The notes under the pieces are model-generated. The model was not told where the DNA came from. It did not search any database and saw only the letters and a list, made by a program, of their open reading frames with translations. Source: Ligilactobacillus salitolerans (GTDB taxonomy: Bacteria; Bacillota; Bacilli; Lactobacillales; Lactobacillaceae). From it: a DNA stretch of 64,000 bases. The translations under genes were made by a program, and so were the position numbers. Of the stretch, positions 1-9,246 are shown piece after piece; within the stretch, counting starts at the first letter, position 1, and each line of letters opens with the position of its first letter. The stretch spans positions 16,072 through 80,071 of the forward strand of contig NZ_BFFP01000008.1 in the NCBI RefSeq assembly GCF_003864415.1, given 5' to 3'.

Positions 1-65
1 CCACCACATGTAGGTATATAATAAAGAGGTGAGACACACTCTGATCAATACTCAAAGGAGCTATT

Positions 66-899
66 ATGCCGGAAATTCAAATCGTTTTTAGTGATGTTGA
101 CAATACCTTGATCACATCTGATTTCAAGGTTTTACCAAGTGTAAGCTCTGCCGTGCAAGCATATGTTGCAGACGGCGGGATCTTTGTTTTAGCTTCGGCT
201 CGCCCGCCAGCAGGGATCCAACCTTTAGCACAGCAGTTGGGATGCGATTCGTTGATGGTCTGCTTGAACGGAGCCCTAGTTTTACAAAATACAGAACAAA
301 CAGGTCAGCTGACTACTCTCTTTGAAAAGCCGATGAAAGCCAAGGTTTTAGCCCAGCTGGAAAAAATCATTGCAGAAAATGACTTATCTGTTAGCGTCAA
401 TGCCTTTTCCAACCAAGATTGGTTTTCTTCCAGCCATGACTACTGGGTCAAGCAAGAAGAAGAAATCACTCGAACCAGTGCGACAATTACAGCTTTGAGC
501 GATCAGGCTGGGACAATGATCGAACCGTTACATAAAATTTTATGTATGGGCAAACCTGATGCGATCGATCAGCTTGCATTACTCTTGGACCAAAAGCCAG
601 CTCTGCATCTGAGCTATTTACGTTCCAAACCTACCTACTTGGAGATCGTCGACGCAGATGTTTCTAAAATGCGCGCTATCAGAGAAGTCGCTGCGAACTT
701 TAACATTCCTTTGAAAAACACCATGGCCATTGGGGACGGCGAAAACGACCTGCCAATGATTGAAAATGCGGGTATCGGGATCGCGATGGGGAATGGAATT
801 CCACTAGTGAAGCAAGTTGCGACCCACACAGTTGCGTCCAATGATCAAGGCGGAGTTGCCGAAGCACTCAAGAAATATACCGGTACCATTCCAGAGTAA
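66..899 (+). CDS. Cof-type HAD-IIB family phosphatase
   Basis: A 277-residue cytosolic hydrolase of the haloacid dehalogenase superfamily, Cof/YidA-like subgroup. HAD motif I is SDVDNTLI near residue 9, with the nucleophile and acid/base aspartates two residues apart. The C-terminal motif GDGENDLPM near residue 223 supplies the Mg-binding aspartates. The length and the large cap domain between these motifs fit the Cof (C2 cap) family, whose members dephosphorylate sugar phosphates or flavin and pyridoxal phosphates; the substrate cannot be read from sequence. The start is well supported by AAAGGAG 6-7 bases upstream. The gene is convergent with the OpuA operon on the other strand. The family call is secure. 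Confidence 0.9.
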   Translation: MPEIQIVFSDVDNTLITSDFKVLPSVSSAVQAYVADGGIFVLASARPPAGIQPLAQQLGCDSLMVCLNGALVLQNTEQTGQLTTLFEKPMKAKVLAQLEKIIAENDLSVSVNAFSNQDWFSSSHDYWVKQEEEITRTSATITALSDQAGTMIEPLHKILCMGKPDAIDQLALLLDQKPALHLSYLRSKPTYLEIVDADVSKMRAIREVAANFNIPLKNTMAIGDGENDLPMIENAGIGIAMGNGIPLVKQVATHTVASNDQGGVAEALKKYTGTIPE

Positions 900-933
900 A
901 GAAACAAGCAACTCTTTGTCATTCCTTAATACT

Positions 934-980
934 AAAAAAGCCCCCGCCATTAGAGACACTCGGTATCTAATGGCGGGGGC
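934..980 (-). terminator. Intrinsic terminator of the opuA-type operon
   Basis: A perfect 15-bp inverted repeat (GCCCCCGCCATTAGA and its complement) surrounds an 11-base loop. On the minus strand it is followed by six T. It lies just past the last gene of the betaine transporter operon and may also stop rightward transcription, although there is no T run on that side. Confidence 0.9.
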
Positions 981-1026
981 TAAGCTTGTATCCTACTCAA
1001 TTTTTCTTTAGTAGGAATAGTTGCTT

Positions 1027-1944
1027 TTATTTATTTTTCAAATCCTCAACTGAGTTAATATTCTTCATATATTTTGGCACAGCAAGACCAGTCTTGGCAC
1101 CAGGCAAGTTGACCGAGATCTGATCATATTTACCCTTATACTTCTTGGCATAAAGTGCATGAGTCACTGGTAATTCAACTGTAACTGAAGCATCAGATGA
1201 ACCGTTAGCCAATGAGTTCCACATCACACCAACATCCAGCTGCCGCATCGTGGACTTGTAGCCCTTTTGCTTGAGCAGTGTATTAACTAAGGTAGTTGTC
1301 GCAATTTCATAGTCATAAGGCGTATAAACTAAACTGACCTTTTTACCATGACCTTGCGGAACGCCCTTCGTCCACTCCTTGACTTGCTTAGGATGAGTCT
1401 TGATGAACTGATCAACAGCTTTTTGTTTATCCATCCCGCCGTTGATTTTAAGCATCAGCGGGTTAGACATTTTGATCGTCCAATGGAACTGTTTTAACAG
1501 CTTAGCGGCACCCGGGTTATCTTTAGAGAAACCCTTGCGTGTCACAGTCCGCATCGATTCACCTTTACCATAGACATGCTTAGGATCCTTCAAGAATTTA
1601 AGCGGGTATTTAGCGAACATCCAATGCGGCTGCCAGCCAGTTACGACGATCGGTTCTTTATTTTTCACGGCCTTATCCAAAGTCGAGATCATTGCGGCGG
1701 TTGAACTTGGCATGATCTGCCAGTTAGCCTGCTTCAAACCATATTTGCTGAGCAGAGTCTGGGTATTGCCCATCATCCCGGCACCAGCTTCGATCCCGGT
1801 GATCGTATAGTTGATCTGGGGGCCTAATTTCTTATTAGAGTCATAGCTGGCTGGTTTAGCACAGGCACTGACGATCAAGGCCAAGCCGGTGACCATAGCT
1901 GCTATTTTCAGATAACGGAGGATTTTTTTCTTCAAATTCACCAC
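1027..1944 (-). CDS. opuAC: Glycine betaine/proline-type substrate-binding lipoprotein
   Basis: The extracellular binding lipoprotein of an OpuA-type ABC importer for compatible solutes (OpuAC/ProX family). The N-terminus has basic residues, a hydrophobic stretch and a lipobox ending ALIVSAC with Cys at residue 28, so it should be lipid-anchored. The GWQPHWMF segment near residue 103 is typical of the betaine-binding cage that uses tryptophans to hold the quaternary ammonium. It is the third gene of the operon and starts 3 bases after the permease stop. The start is ambiguous among GTG 1944, GTG 1941 and TTG 1935; the purine-rich GGGG directly before 1944 is better spaced for TTG 1935. Solute specificity (betaine, carnitine or choline) is not resolved. 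Confidence 0.9.
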   Translation of the reverse strand: MVNLKKKILRYLKIAAMVTGLALIVSACAKPASYDSNKKLGPQINYTITGIEAGAGMMGNTQTLLSKYGLKQANWQIMPSSTAAMISTLDKAVKNKEPIVVTGWQPHWMFAKYPLKFLKDPKHVYGKGESMRTVTRKGFSKDNPGAAKLLKQFHWTIKMSNPLMLKINGGMDKQKAVDQFIKTHPKQVKEWTKGVPQGHGKKVSLVYTPYDYEIATTTLVNTLLKQKGYKSTMRQLDVGVMWNSLANGSSDASVTVELPVTHALYAKKYKGKYDQISVNLPGAKTGLAVPKYMKNINSVEDLKNK

Positions 1945-1947
1945 CCC

Positions 1948-2787
1948 TTATCTGGATGTCTTGTTCAACGATTGTGTGATCCGATCCAAGATGATCGCCA
2001 CGATCACCACGGCGATCCCGGCAGCAAAACCTGCCCCGGCATCGTTTCGGCCCACGGCGAAGTAAACTTGTGTCCCGAGTCCCAAAGCACCGATCATGGA
2101 TGCAATAACAACCATCGAAAGACCTAACATCATCGTCTGGTTGATCCCAGACATGATCGTTGTCTTAGCGAGCGGCAGCTGCAAGCCAATCAATTTTTGC
2201 CAGCTGGTCGAGCCAAATGAATCTGCAGCTTCGATCAAGTCTTCTGGGACTTGTTGGATCCCCAAGCAAGTCATCCGTACTGTCGGCGGCATTGCGAAAA
2301 TCACTGAGGCTAAGACGCCGGGAACCATCCCAATACCAAAGAAGGCAACGGCTGGGATCAGATAAACGAAAGCCGGCAAGGTCTGCATGAAGTCCAAGAT
2401 CGGTTTGATCACAACTTCAGCCTTGCTGCTCTTAGCCATCCAGATACCCAGCGGGATCCCGACAATGATCGCGATCAGACTAGAGGACAGCACTAAGGTC
2501 AAAGTCTGGGTCATATCGCGCCAGAAACCAAGGTTCCAAATTAACAATAAGCCTAAAATTTCAAAGGTCATAAAGCCAAACTTCTTTTGGTTGCGTTTAA
2601 GCCAATAAGTCAACGCTAAAACCAAGATAATAAAGAGCCATTCAGGCACAAGATCAAAGACCCACTGGATGGCATCGATGATCGCCTGGAAAAAGGCTGT
2701 TACTCCATTAAAGAAGCCGGTAAATTGGCTTAACCAGTCAACACCTGAGTTGATCCAATCAGCTAATGGTAATTGTCCAATTTTCAT
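1948..2787 (-). CDS. opuAB: OpuA-type ABC transporter permease
   Basis: The membrane subunit (279 residues) of the compatible-solute importer. It has an N-terminal amphipathic region followed by about six to seven hydrophobic segments and the BPD-type inner-membrane loop (EAA-like EAADSFGSTSWQKLIGLQLP near residue 190) that docks on the ATPase. The start overlaps the ATPase stop by one base (TAATG), indicating translational coupling. Family length and order (ATPase, permease, binding protein) match OpuA systems with a separate binding protein rather than the fused permease-receptor form. Confidence 0.92.
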   Translation of the reverse strand: MKIGQLPLADWINSGVDWLSQFTGFFNGVTAFFQAIIDAIQWVFDLVPEWLFIILVLALTYWLKRNQKKFGFMTFEILGLLLIWNLGFWRDMTQTLTLVLSSSLIAIIVGIPLGIWMAKSSKAEVVIKPILDFMQTLPAFVYLIPAVAFFGIGMVPGVLASVIFAMPPTVRMTCLGIQQVPEDLIEAADSFGSTSWQKLIGLQLPLAKTTIMSGINQTMMLGLSMVVIASMIGALGLGTQVYFAVGRNDAGAGFAAGIAVVIVAIILDRITQSLNKTSR

Positions 2788-3980
2788 TAAGCGGTCACCT
2801 CTTCCCCAGAAATAGCTGCCAAGACTGACCCACGCAAGATGATCCCTTTGAGATGATCTTCATCATCAACCACGATATAAGGGATCGGTGTCTTAGAAAT
2901 ATCATTGATCAAATCATTGATCGGTGTATCAGCAGTCGTCTTCGGCACATCAGTCTTCAAGACCGACTTCAAGTCTTTGCTGCCTGCTTTGATCAGATCA
3001 GCTACATCATGCGCATCTGCAAAGCCAACGAAACGATCTTCGTTATCCACGACATAGATCGAAGAAATTTCGTTTTCGCGCATCCGCCGTAAGGCAACAC
3101 GAGGACCGGCTTTAGAAATATTGACAGTATGCGCCTTAGCCATTACGCTGCTAGCAGTCAGGACCTGAGTCCGGTCAACGCCTTCGATAAAGCGTTCAAC
3201 GTAATCATTAGCCGGATGAGTCAGGATGTCTTCTGGTTCGCCGATCTGCTGCACAACACCATCGCGCATGATCATGATCCGGTCGCCTAATTTCAAGGCT
3301 TCGTTCAAATCATGACCGATAAAGATCACTGTTTTATGCATCTTTTCTTCGATCTGCAGCAAAAGGTCCTGCATTTCCTTCCGATACAATGGATCCAAAG
3401 CTGAAAAGGCTTCGTCCATCAGTAAGATCTCCGCATCATTGGCAATGGCCCGCGCCAAACCAACACGCTGCTGCATCCCACCGGAAAGCTGGCTAGGCAA
3501 CTGGTCGTCATAGCCCTTCAGACCGACCAGATCCAACGCTTCTCGTGCTTTTTGTTCCCGTTTTTCGAGGGAAACTTTCTTTAATTCCAAACCATAAGCC
3601 GCGTTTTGCAACACAGTACGGTGCGGGAAAAGCGCAAAGTTCTGGAAAACCATGCCGAATTTATCCTGACGCAGTTTCCGCAGTTCTTCTTTGCTTAATC
3701 CCATCACGTTTTGTCCGTCAATTTCGACATCACCATCGGTCGAATCGATCAAACGGTTGATCATCCGGATCAGAGTAGATTTACCACTACCTGAAAGTCC
3801 CATCACAACGAAGATCTCGCCTTCATTGATCGCAAAGTTAGCATCGTTTACACCAACTGTACAACCAGTTTGCGCCAAGATCTCTTCTTTGGACTTTCCT
3901 TCTTTTAATAATTTTTTAGCTTGAGGGATCTGTTTGCCAAAGATTTTAGTTAAATTTTTAACTTTAACCTTTTCTGTCAT
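2787..3980 (-). CDS. opuAA: OpuA-type ABC transporter ATPase with CBS domains
   Basis: The ATP-hydrolysing subunit (397 residues) of the compatible-solute importer. Walker A GLSGSGKST lies at residues 61-69, the signature LSGGMQQ near 168, and Walker B LLMDEAFSALDP just after. Residues from about 280 to 390 form two CBS motifs, which in OpuA proteins sense ionic strength and gate transport. The long insert before Walker A (AKKLLKEGKSKEEILAQTG) is also usual for the ProV/OpuAA group. GGAGG nine bases before the ATG fixes the start. It heads the operon; expression is probably osmotically responsive, but this is inferred from the family. Confidence 0.95.
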   Translation of the reverse strand: MTEKVKVKNLTKIFGKQIPQAKKLLKEGKSKEEILAQTGCTVGVNDANFAINEGEIFVVMGLSGSGKSTLIRMINRLIDSTDGDVEIDGQNVMGLSKEELRKLRQDKFGMVFQNFALFPHRTVLQNAAYGLELKKVSLEKREQKAREALDLVGLKGYDDQLPSQLSGGMQQRVGLARAIANDAEILLMDEAFSALDPLYRKEMQDLLLQIEEKMHKTVIFIGHDLNEALKLGDRIMIMRDGVVQQIGEPEDILTHPANDYVERFIEGVDRTQVLTASSVMAKAHTVNISKAGPRVALRRMRENEISSIYVVDNEDRFVGFADAHDVADLIKAGSKDLKSVLKTDVPKTTADTPINDLINDISKTPIPYIVVDDEDHLKGIILRGSVLAAISGEEVTA

Positions 3981-4576
3981 TCCATACCTCCAATATGTCC
4001 GTGCTTTCTTAGAACCAACCTGGCTTGCTTATTTAAAAAGAGCATCGACTGCATGGCAAAACTTCGCAACTGCTTGGCTTGCCTTGTCCAGTAGACTGAA
4101 CCTGCCAGCTTAAGAAAGGCTTTGACTATTTGACTCCCACCCAAATATTTGGCGTCATTTGTTTGCGGTCTAAACTTCGAAAACAACTTCTCCGTTTTAA
4201 AAAAAAATAACCGTTCCAAGTTATTTTGCTTTGACCGGCTAAACCTAAATTAACGAAATAAGTGGTGGTGTTGGTTAATATTACAAAAATGTTACAGCCG
4301 AATCACTATATCCACCGTAACATAAAATTAATAATAGACCGAATAAAAAGTCCGAGATACGGGCATTTTTAAATTTTCTTAAGGTTTTCTTAATAATTTA
4401 AATGTAAAAATTTCGTTAATTTTATGGTCTTTAAGGCGCATAACAGCAGCAATGAAAGCCCTTATTTATGGTCGCATAATTATCCGCAGCAGCTAAACCC
4501 CAAAAATTCGGCCAAAAACTAATGAAATTTCATAAATTTGTCTAAATTCAAATCACTTACGGCTAACTTTGACGAT
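3981..4576. other. Intergenic region upstream of the opuA operon
   Basis: About 600 AT-rich bases lie between the nucleoside-hydrolase terminator and the opuAA ribosome binding site. I see no credible gene: an 80-codon minus frame here has no SD and no recognisable composition. Several TAATAT and TATAGT hexamers face the operon, but none has a convincing -35 partner, so the promoter is not placed. The length allows for regulatory DNA, which is common before osmoregulated transporters. Confidence 0.5.
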
Positions 4577-4606
4577 AAAAAAACAGGCACCTCGAAAGGT
4601 AGCCTG
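4577..4606 (-). terminator. Intrinsic terminator of the nucleoside hydrolase gene
   Basis: The stem CAGGC-ACCT / AGGT-A-GCCTG with a CGAA loop is followed on the minus strand by seven T, 15 bases past the stop codon. Confidence 0.85.
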
Positions 4607-4620
4607 CATTACTATTTGAC

Positions 4621-5568
4621 TTATTTATTTTTTTCCGGTGCTAATTTTGCCAGCTCATCGATTTTATCGTAAAAAGCACTCGCATCGACACTCGTCACAA
4701 AAGTAACTTCTCGTCCGACCTCACTGCGATAGGTCCGACCTTCTGATTCACCTGTCGTAATAACTGCAGTTTTGACCTGCTCTGATTCAACCAAATCAGG
4801 GTAGTTGCTGGCCAAGGTCGTTAAAACATCCCACAGGTAGTAGATCGAGTTAGCCTCAAACGAATGGACCAGTGAATAGCCCAACCCAATCAGATCAAGG
4901 GCTGGATACTGTCTCTGGCTCGCCCAGCGTAAACGCAGCTCACTGGTCAGCGGAACTTGATCGGTACTATCTAAACCAACCATGACGATCTCCAGATCCG
5001 AATCCCAGACTTGCCCTACAGCCTCGGCATCCCAATAAGCGTTCCATTCCATCGTATCATCCGCACCCGGAGCGGCAACGTTGCCTTTGCTGTCTAGAGC
5101 CCCACCCATCCAATACAATTTGTCGATCTTTTTTTGAATCGTTGGATCGACTGCTAGAGCACGCGCTAAGTCAGTCAGCGGACCGGTCATGACGAGCGTC
5201 ACTGGTTGATCTGAGCCCTGCACTTTTTCGATCAGATCCAAGTGACCCGGCTTTTTAGCCAGCGGTGTGACTGGCCCTTGCTGTTCGTTTAAAATTGGAA
5301 AATCATCAAAAGAAAATGCACTTAAACGCCAGGCATCAGGAAATTGGTGCTTAGCCCGAGAGTTAGACTTGGCGACATCTACCGGGCGCCGTCCTTCGTG
5401 ACCAAAGAGATCAATGATCTTCCGCGAAGCAGAGCTTGCTGGATCCACGTAACCGTCAGCATCTGTGACACCGACTCCCAGTAAATTAACGTCTGGCATC
5501 TGCAGCAAAAGCAGTAACGAGACTAAGTCATCGACGTTTCCATCATGGTTAAAATAAAAGTTGCGCAT
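4621..5568 (-). CDS. Inosine-uridine preferring nucleoside hydrolase family protein
   Basis: A 315-residue N-ribosylhydrolase that should cleave the glycosidic bond of nucleosides for salvage. The N-terminus FNHDGNVDDLVS is a variant of the family DxDxGxDD Ca-binding and catalytic motif; the first Asp is replaced by His here, which could alter activity. A conserved VTLVMTGPLTDLARAL segment and a later MEWNAYWDAEA segment carry further metal and ribose-binding residues. The start at 5568 is chosen because GGAGG lies 8 bases upstream; a longer in-frame extension to 5607 has no SD. The family is secure and the substrate unknown. Confidence 0.85.
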   Translation of the reverse strand: MRNFYFNHDGNVDDLVSLLLLLQMPDVNLLGVGVTDADGYVDPASSASRKIIDLFGHEGRRPVDVAKSNSRAKHQFPDAWRLSAFSFDDFPILNEQQGPVTPLAKKPGHLDLIEKVQGSDQPVTLVMTGPLTDLARALAVDPTIQKKIDKLYWMGGALDSKGNVAAPGADDTMEWNAYWDAEAVGQVWDSDLEIVMVGLDSTDQVPLTSELRLRWASQRQYPALDLIGLGYSLVHSFEANSIYYLWDVLTTLASNYPDLVESEQVKTAVITTGESEGRTYRSEVGREVTFVTSVDASAFYDKIDELAKLAPEKNK

Positions 5569-5622
5569 TGCTGTAACCTCCACTGGTTGAATTAATTTGC
5601 TGCCCAAGAATCTCTGGTTTGC

Positions 5623-5832
5623 CTATTTCAAAAAAGACAATAAATAAGCGACCATCAAGACCAATAAGAGTACATCAACTCCAAGATTGGCCTTGTTCAA
5701 AAATTTGCCCCGTTTGGATAATGGTTTACCAGCAGGATCCGTGCCTGCCAGAAAAGTCTTAGTATCATGAATGCTCGCCCAAATATCTACAGTTAGAATA
5801 AAGGCGAACAAAGCTATCGTTGAAAACTTCAT
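5623..5832 (-). CDS. Small two-helix membrane protein, unknown function
   Basis: A 69-residue protein with a hydrophobic N-terminal helix (STIALFAFILTVDIW), a short polar loop (SIHDTKTFLAGTDPAGKPLSKRG) and a C-terminal hydrophobic helix (LGVDVLLLVLMVAYLLSFL). AGGTG six bases before ATG at 5832 supports this start rather than the longer frame to 5907. It lies about 55 bases upstream of the nucleoside hydrolase start on the same strand and could be co-transcribed with it. I do not recognise the family. Confidence 0.65.
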   Translation of the reverse strand: MKFSTIALFAFILTVDIWASIHDTKTFLAGTDPAGKPLSKRGKFLNKANLGVDVLLLVLMVAYLLSFLK

Positions 5833-5931
5833 TTTTTCACCTGCCGTCTTTTGACTGCTACTTGTATTATACCTGACCGGCGGCCAATTTAAATACGAAT
5901 ATGGCAAAACGTTCTTGACCCCAGCAAAAAA

Positions 5932-5966
5932 CCAGCAAATTTTCTAACTTTTCGAAAATTTGCTGG
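5932..5966 (-). terminator. Terminator of the epimerase operon, possibly bidirectional
   Basis: A perfect 13-bp stem (CCAGCAAATTTTC and its complement) with a 9-base loop, flanked by A-rich DNA on the left and T-rich DNA on the right. It lies 70 bases past the isoleucine epimerase stop. A very similar hairpin is found at 11114-11159. Confidence 0.8.
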
Positions 5967-6036
5967 TATTTTTGCGGCTAATATTTCGGCTGACTTCCAT
6001 TCAAGTTCAGCCCTAATATAAGTAAAACTTTAAAAG

Positions 6037-7374
6037 CTACCAACCAATCTGAGCCGCATTGACAGGCAAAGCTAGTTTGCCGGCTTCCAATTCACTAAAG
6101 GCTTGGTCCATGATCGTAAAGGCTTGCTCCAATTGTTTCTCAGTAATGACCAGCGGCGGCTGAAAGCGCAAAACGTTTTCTTTCAAACTAATGATCAGCA
6201 CCCCTAGTTCAAACATGCGATAGATCACCTTGGTCGTTGCCTCGCGGTCAGGCTTGCCAGTCTCTGGATCGACGATATCGATCCCGCCGTTTAAACCGTA
6301 CATCCTGACTTGACCGATGCACGAGTGCTTTTCCTTGGCTTGAACAAAGAACTTCTCTGCAACTTGACCCAGTCGGGCAGATCGTTCGACTAATTTTTCG
6401 TCTTCAAAAACGTCGAGCGTTGCTAAAGAGGCTGCCGTTACCAGTGGATTACCCGCAGTCGTATAGACGTTAGCTGGTGAGCCCAAGCTGTCCATAATTT
6501 CTGCCCGCCCGATCACCGCGCTCAAAGGCAGCCCGGAAGCGACTGACTTGCCCACGCTCATCAAGTCCGGCTCAATCCTTGGGAAATTTTGGATCGACCA
6601 CCATTTGCCAGTCCGGCCCATGCCCTGGTTGACTTCATCGACAGCAAACAAGATCCCGTGTTCATGTGCGAACTGATAGACCTTCTCCATATACTTCTGC
6701 GGAGCCTTGGTGATCCCACCATCGCCTTGGATCGGTTCGATCAAGATCAACGCCGTCTCTTCGGCTGGAAGATAGGTCTCAAAGGGAAGTTTAAAGGCGG
6801 CAAACATCCGCTCAACGAATTCATCTTCGGATTCCCCTGGTAGTTTAGCCCATGCATCCGGATAAGGGACCTTGATGACATCTGACAGTAACGGACCCAT
6901 TTTGCGGGCCATATTGAGACTGCAAGCTGAGAGGCTCATTGAACCATAAGATGAGCCATGGTATGCGCCGGTATAACTAACTAAGTATTGGCGCCCAGTA
7001 TAGGCGCGAGCAAACTTAATGATCGCATCGTTGGCCTCAGAGCCGGAATTACCCCAACTTAATTTGACTGGACCAGAGATCGGAGCTAGAGAACAGAGAC
7101 GCTCGGCTAATTGAGCTGCAGGAACGTTAGCAAAATAAGCCGGTGTGTATTGGATCAGTTTATGCGCCTGGTCTGTGATCGCCTGGACCACGTGCGGGTG
7201 GGTGTGCCCGGTATTAGTCGAAGACGCACTGGCTAGCAGATCGATATATTCCTTGCCGTTTGCGTCTTTGACGATGGCTCCGTGACCAGATTCGATCGCA
7301 ATATCATAATATTGCACCCGTTGTGCTGCTGCATAGTGGCTCTCATTTTCCAAGATTTCTTCATTAGTTGCCAT
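6037..7374 (-). CDS. Isoleucine 2-epimerase-like PLP enzyme (class III aminotransferase fold)
   Basis: A 445-residue fold-type I PLP enzyme. The general family is class III aminotransferases (GABA aminotransferase-like), but the segments DLLASASSTNTGHTH, QYTPAYFANVP, DEVNQGMGRTGKWW and the C-terminal IGW closely match, from memory, the Lactobacillus isoleucine 2-epimerase that interconverts L-Ile and D-allo-Ile. The PLP lysine is in SVGKSVASGLPL (about residue 276). It follows an amino-acid permease by 28 bases, with AGGGGG 8 bases before the ATG, so the two form an operon. The upstream T-box with an ATC candidate specifier supports an isoleucine link. The alternative is an ordinary omega-aminotransferase. 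Confidence 0.85.
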   Translation of the reverse strand: MATNEEILENESHYAAAQRVQYYDIAIESGHGAIVKDANGKEYIDLLASASSTNTGHTHPHVVQAITDQAHKLIQYTPAYFANVPAAQLAERLCSLAPISGPVKLSWGNSGSEANDAIIKFARAYTGRQYLVSYTGAYHGSSYGSMSLSACSLNMARKMGPLLSDVIKVPYPDAWAKLPGESEDEFVERMFAAFKLPFETYLPAEETALILIEPIQGDGGITKAPQKYMEKVYQFAHEHGILFAVDEVNQGMGRTGKWWSIQNFPRIEPDLMSVGKSVASGLPLSAVIGRAEIMDSLGSPANVYTTAGNPLVTAASLATLDVFEDEKLVERSARLGQVAEKFFVQAKEKHSCIGQVRMYGLNGGIDIVDPETGKPDREATTKVIYRMFELGVLIISLKENVLRFQPPLVITEKQLEQAFTIMDQAFSELEAGKLALPVNAAQIGW

Positions 7375-7402
7375 TACTTAGTACCCCCTAAATTTTTAAA
7401 TT

Positions 7403-8848
7403 TTACTGCTCGTCTTTTTGCTGTTTGGTCAAATCCGAATGCTGCATTCCATAGAAAACATAAATCAAGATCCCGATAATGAACCAGACCAGCGAATAAA
7501 TCTTAGCCTGTTTATCCAAGCCCATGAAAACTGCCAATGCACCTAAGAAGGCCAAAGCTGGCATCACCGGATACCACGGCATCTTGAAGCCTGGCTGTGG
7601 CAGATCTTTACCTTCACGCGGACGTAAGCGATAGATCCCAAGCGAAACGAACATAAAGGCGATCAAGGTCCCGGCGGAGATCAACTGCGACAAGGTGACA
7701 AAAGGCAAAACTGCACCAATGACCACCGCGATCGTGGTTAAGAATAACAAAGCATGGTTCGGCAAATTATTTTTGTTCAAGACACCCAGCCATTTTGGCA
7801 ACATGCCGTCACGGCCAAAGGAATACAGCAAGCGTGAACCCGCCAGCATCATTCCGATCAGCGCGGTAAACATCCCGACGACTGCGATCGTCTGAACGAC
7901 AGTGGCAACGATCGGATGACCCGCTGTCCGCAAAGCCCAGCCAACAGGTTCAGCGTTGTTGGCATAATTGCTGTACTTGAACATGCCAACCAAAACCAAA
8001 GCCACGGCGACAAATAAGGTAACGGCAATCACTAAAGAACCCAAAATCCCGCGCGGCATTGTTTTAGAAGGATTTTTTGCTTCAGCCGCATTGGAGGCGA
8101 TCGAGTCAAAGCCGACGTAAGACAGGAAGATCGAAGAAACACCGGCATAGATCCCCTGCCAGCCGCCAAATGAAGTTCCGTCTGGATTCAAACGATGTTT
8201 AGGAATAAAAGGAACATAATTTTGGCTCTTAACAGCCGTGACACCAACCACCAAGAAAACCAAGATCGCAAAGACTTTTAAAATAACCAAAATATTTTCG
8301 ACCCGCGCTGCTTCAGAGGCGCCCCGCGACAAAATGAAGGAAACGATCAGCATCGCTACGATCGCTAACAAGTCAAACCAGCCGCCATTCGTCCCTAAGG
8401 TATTGGCCAGCTGATCAGGCAACTTGATGCCTAGCGGTGTCAACAAGCCGCGCAAGTTGGCCGATAAGCCGGAACCCACAAAAGCAACTGCAATAAAGTA
8501 TTCAGCTAGTAAGGCCCAGCCGGCGATCCAACCGAAACCTTCTCCAAAAACAACGTTGATCCAAGAATACGCGGATCCGGCAAACGGCATGGTGGATGAC
8601 ATCTCTGCGTAAGCAAAGGCGACCAGTGCAGCCACGACCGCCGCAGCTAAGAATGACAAAGCAACCGCAGGACCGGCATGTTGCGCAGCCACGACCCCTG
8701 GTAAAGTAAAAATCGAAGTCGATACGATCGTCCCAACACCAAGTGCCAGGAAATCCTTGACTTCCAAAACCTGCAATAAGTGCTTATCCTTGCTTTGATA
8801 GACCTTGGGATCTTCCTTGCGAGTTACTTTCTGCCAGAAATTGCTCAT
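7403..8848 (-). CDS. APC-superfamily amino acid permease
   Basis: A 481-residue membrane transporter of the cationic amino acid transporter-like (YfnA/CAT) branch of the APC superfamily, with about 12 hydrophobic segments. The first helix carries GVGTIVSTSIFTLPG, the glycine-rich unwound substrate-binding segment of the fold, where APC proteins usually have GxGIG. FAYAEMSSTMPFAGSAYSW and FLSYVGFDSIASNAAEAKNP are also typical. It is the first gene behind the T-box and precedes the isoleucine epimerase, so branched-chain amino acids are the most likely substrate by context; sequence alone does not prove this. An AGGAGG SD precedes the ATG. Confidence 0.85.
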   Translation of the reverse strand: MSNFWQKVTRKEDPKVYQSKDKHLLQVLEVKDFLALGVGTIVSTSIFTLPGVVAAQHAGPAVALSFLAAAVVAALVAFAYAEMSSTMPFAGSAYSWINVVFGEGFGWIAGWALLAEYFIAVAFVGSGLSANLRGLLTPLGIKLPDQLANTLGTNGGWFDLLAIVAMLIVSFILSRGASEAARVENILVILKVFAILVFLVVGVTAVKSQNYVPFIPKHRLNPDGTSFGGWQGIYAGVSSIFLSYVGFDSIASNAAEAKNPSKTMPRGILGSLVIAVTLFVAVALVLVGMFKYSNYANNAEPVGWALRTAGHPIVATVVQTIAVVGMFTALIGMMLAGSRLLYSFGRDGMLPKWLGVLNKNNLPNHALLFLTTIAVVIGAVLPFVTLSQLISAGTLIAFMFVSLGIYRLRPREGKDLPQPGFKMPWYPVMPALAFLGALAVFMGLDKQAKIYSLVWFIIGILIYVFYGMQHSDLTKQQKDEQ

Positions 8849-8928
8849 AAAATTTCCTCCTGCTTTCCTATGTATTATTAAAATGAATAAATGTATTGAC
8901 CCATCGGCAAATAATTAAAAATTAAATC

Positions 8929-9211
8929 AAAAAAAGCCCCACAAAGCCGAGACTTTATAGGGCGTAATTATCACGCGGTACCACCTATTTTTATTTTGCA
9001 CTGCTGCAAAACCTTTAGTTGCCGGGAAAACTCCCAGTACCAGCTCCAGGTAATGGTGGAGGACCATTAAAAGCTACAATTTTATGTTCACTCTTACTGC
9101 TCAGGGGTGAGATGCCAGTTGGTCAATTGATTTCTTTCAGCGAACGAAACCTCTCTGTGACGATGCGACGCAGGCTAATCCCTTCAACACATTTTCATCT
9201 TAATCTAATTA
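8929..9211 (-). ncRNA. T-box riboswitch, probably isoleucine-responsive
   Basis: The minus strand carries the T-box core AGGTGGTACCGCG (8974-8986), which pairs with the acceptor end of uncharged tRNA. It is followed by a G+C-rich terminator hairpin and seven T (8929-8963). Upstream is a Stem I-like region with an AGAGAG bulge and a distal GCTGAAAGA loop. The best specifier candidate is ATC (Ile) at 9111-9113, in the context GGCATCTCACC. The terminator stem competes with the T-box antiterminator. Uncharged tRNA-Ile would thus switch on the permease-epimerase operon. The T-box itself is certain; the specifier is an inference because Stem I was not folded by computer. Confidence 0.9.
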
Positions 9212-9217
9212 TATGCT

Positions 9218-9246
9218 AATTTAACGCTTGATAAATGAAATGTCAA
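9218..9246 (-). promoter_or_regulatory. Promoter of the T-box operon
   Basis: On the minus strand a perfect -35 TTGACA (9241-9246), a 17-base spacer and TAAATT as -10 (9218-9223) place the start of the leader near 9211. Confidence 0.75.

Noticed and set aside
3977..4219. 80-codon minus frame overlapping the opuAA start
   Set aside because: It has no SD, begins in a T-rich tract, and its composition is not protein-like. It sits in the operon leader.
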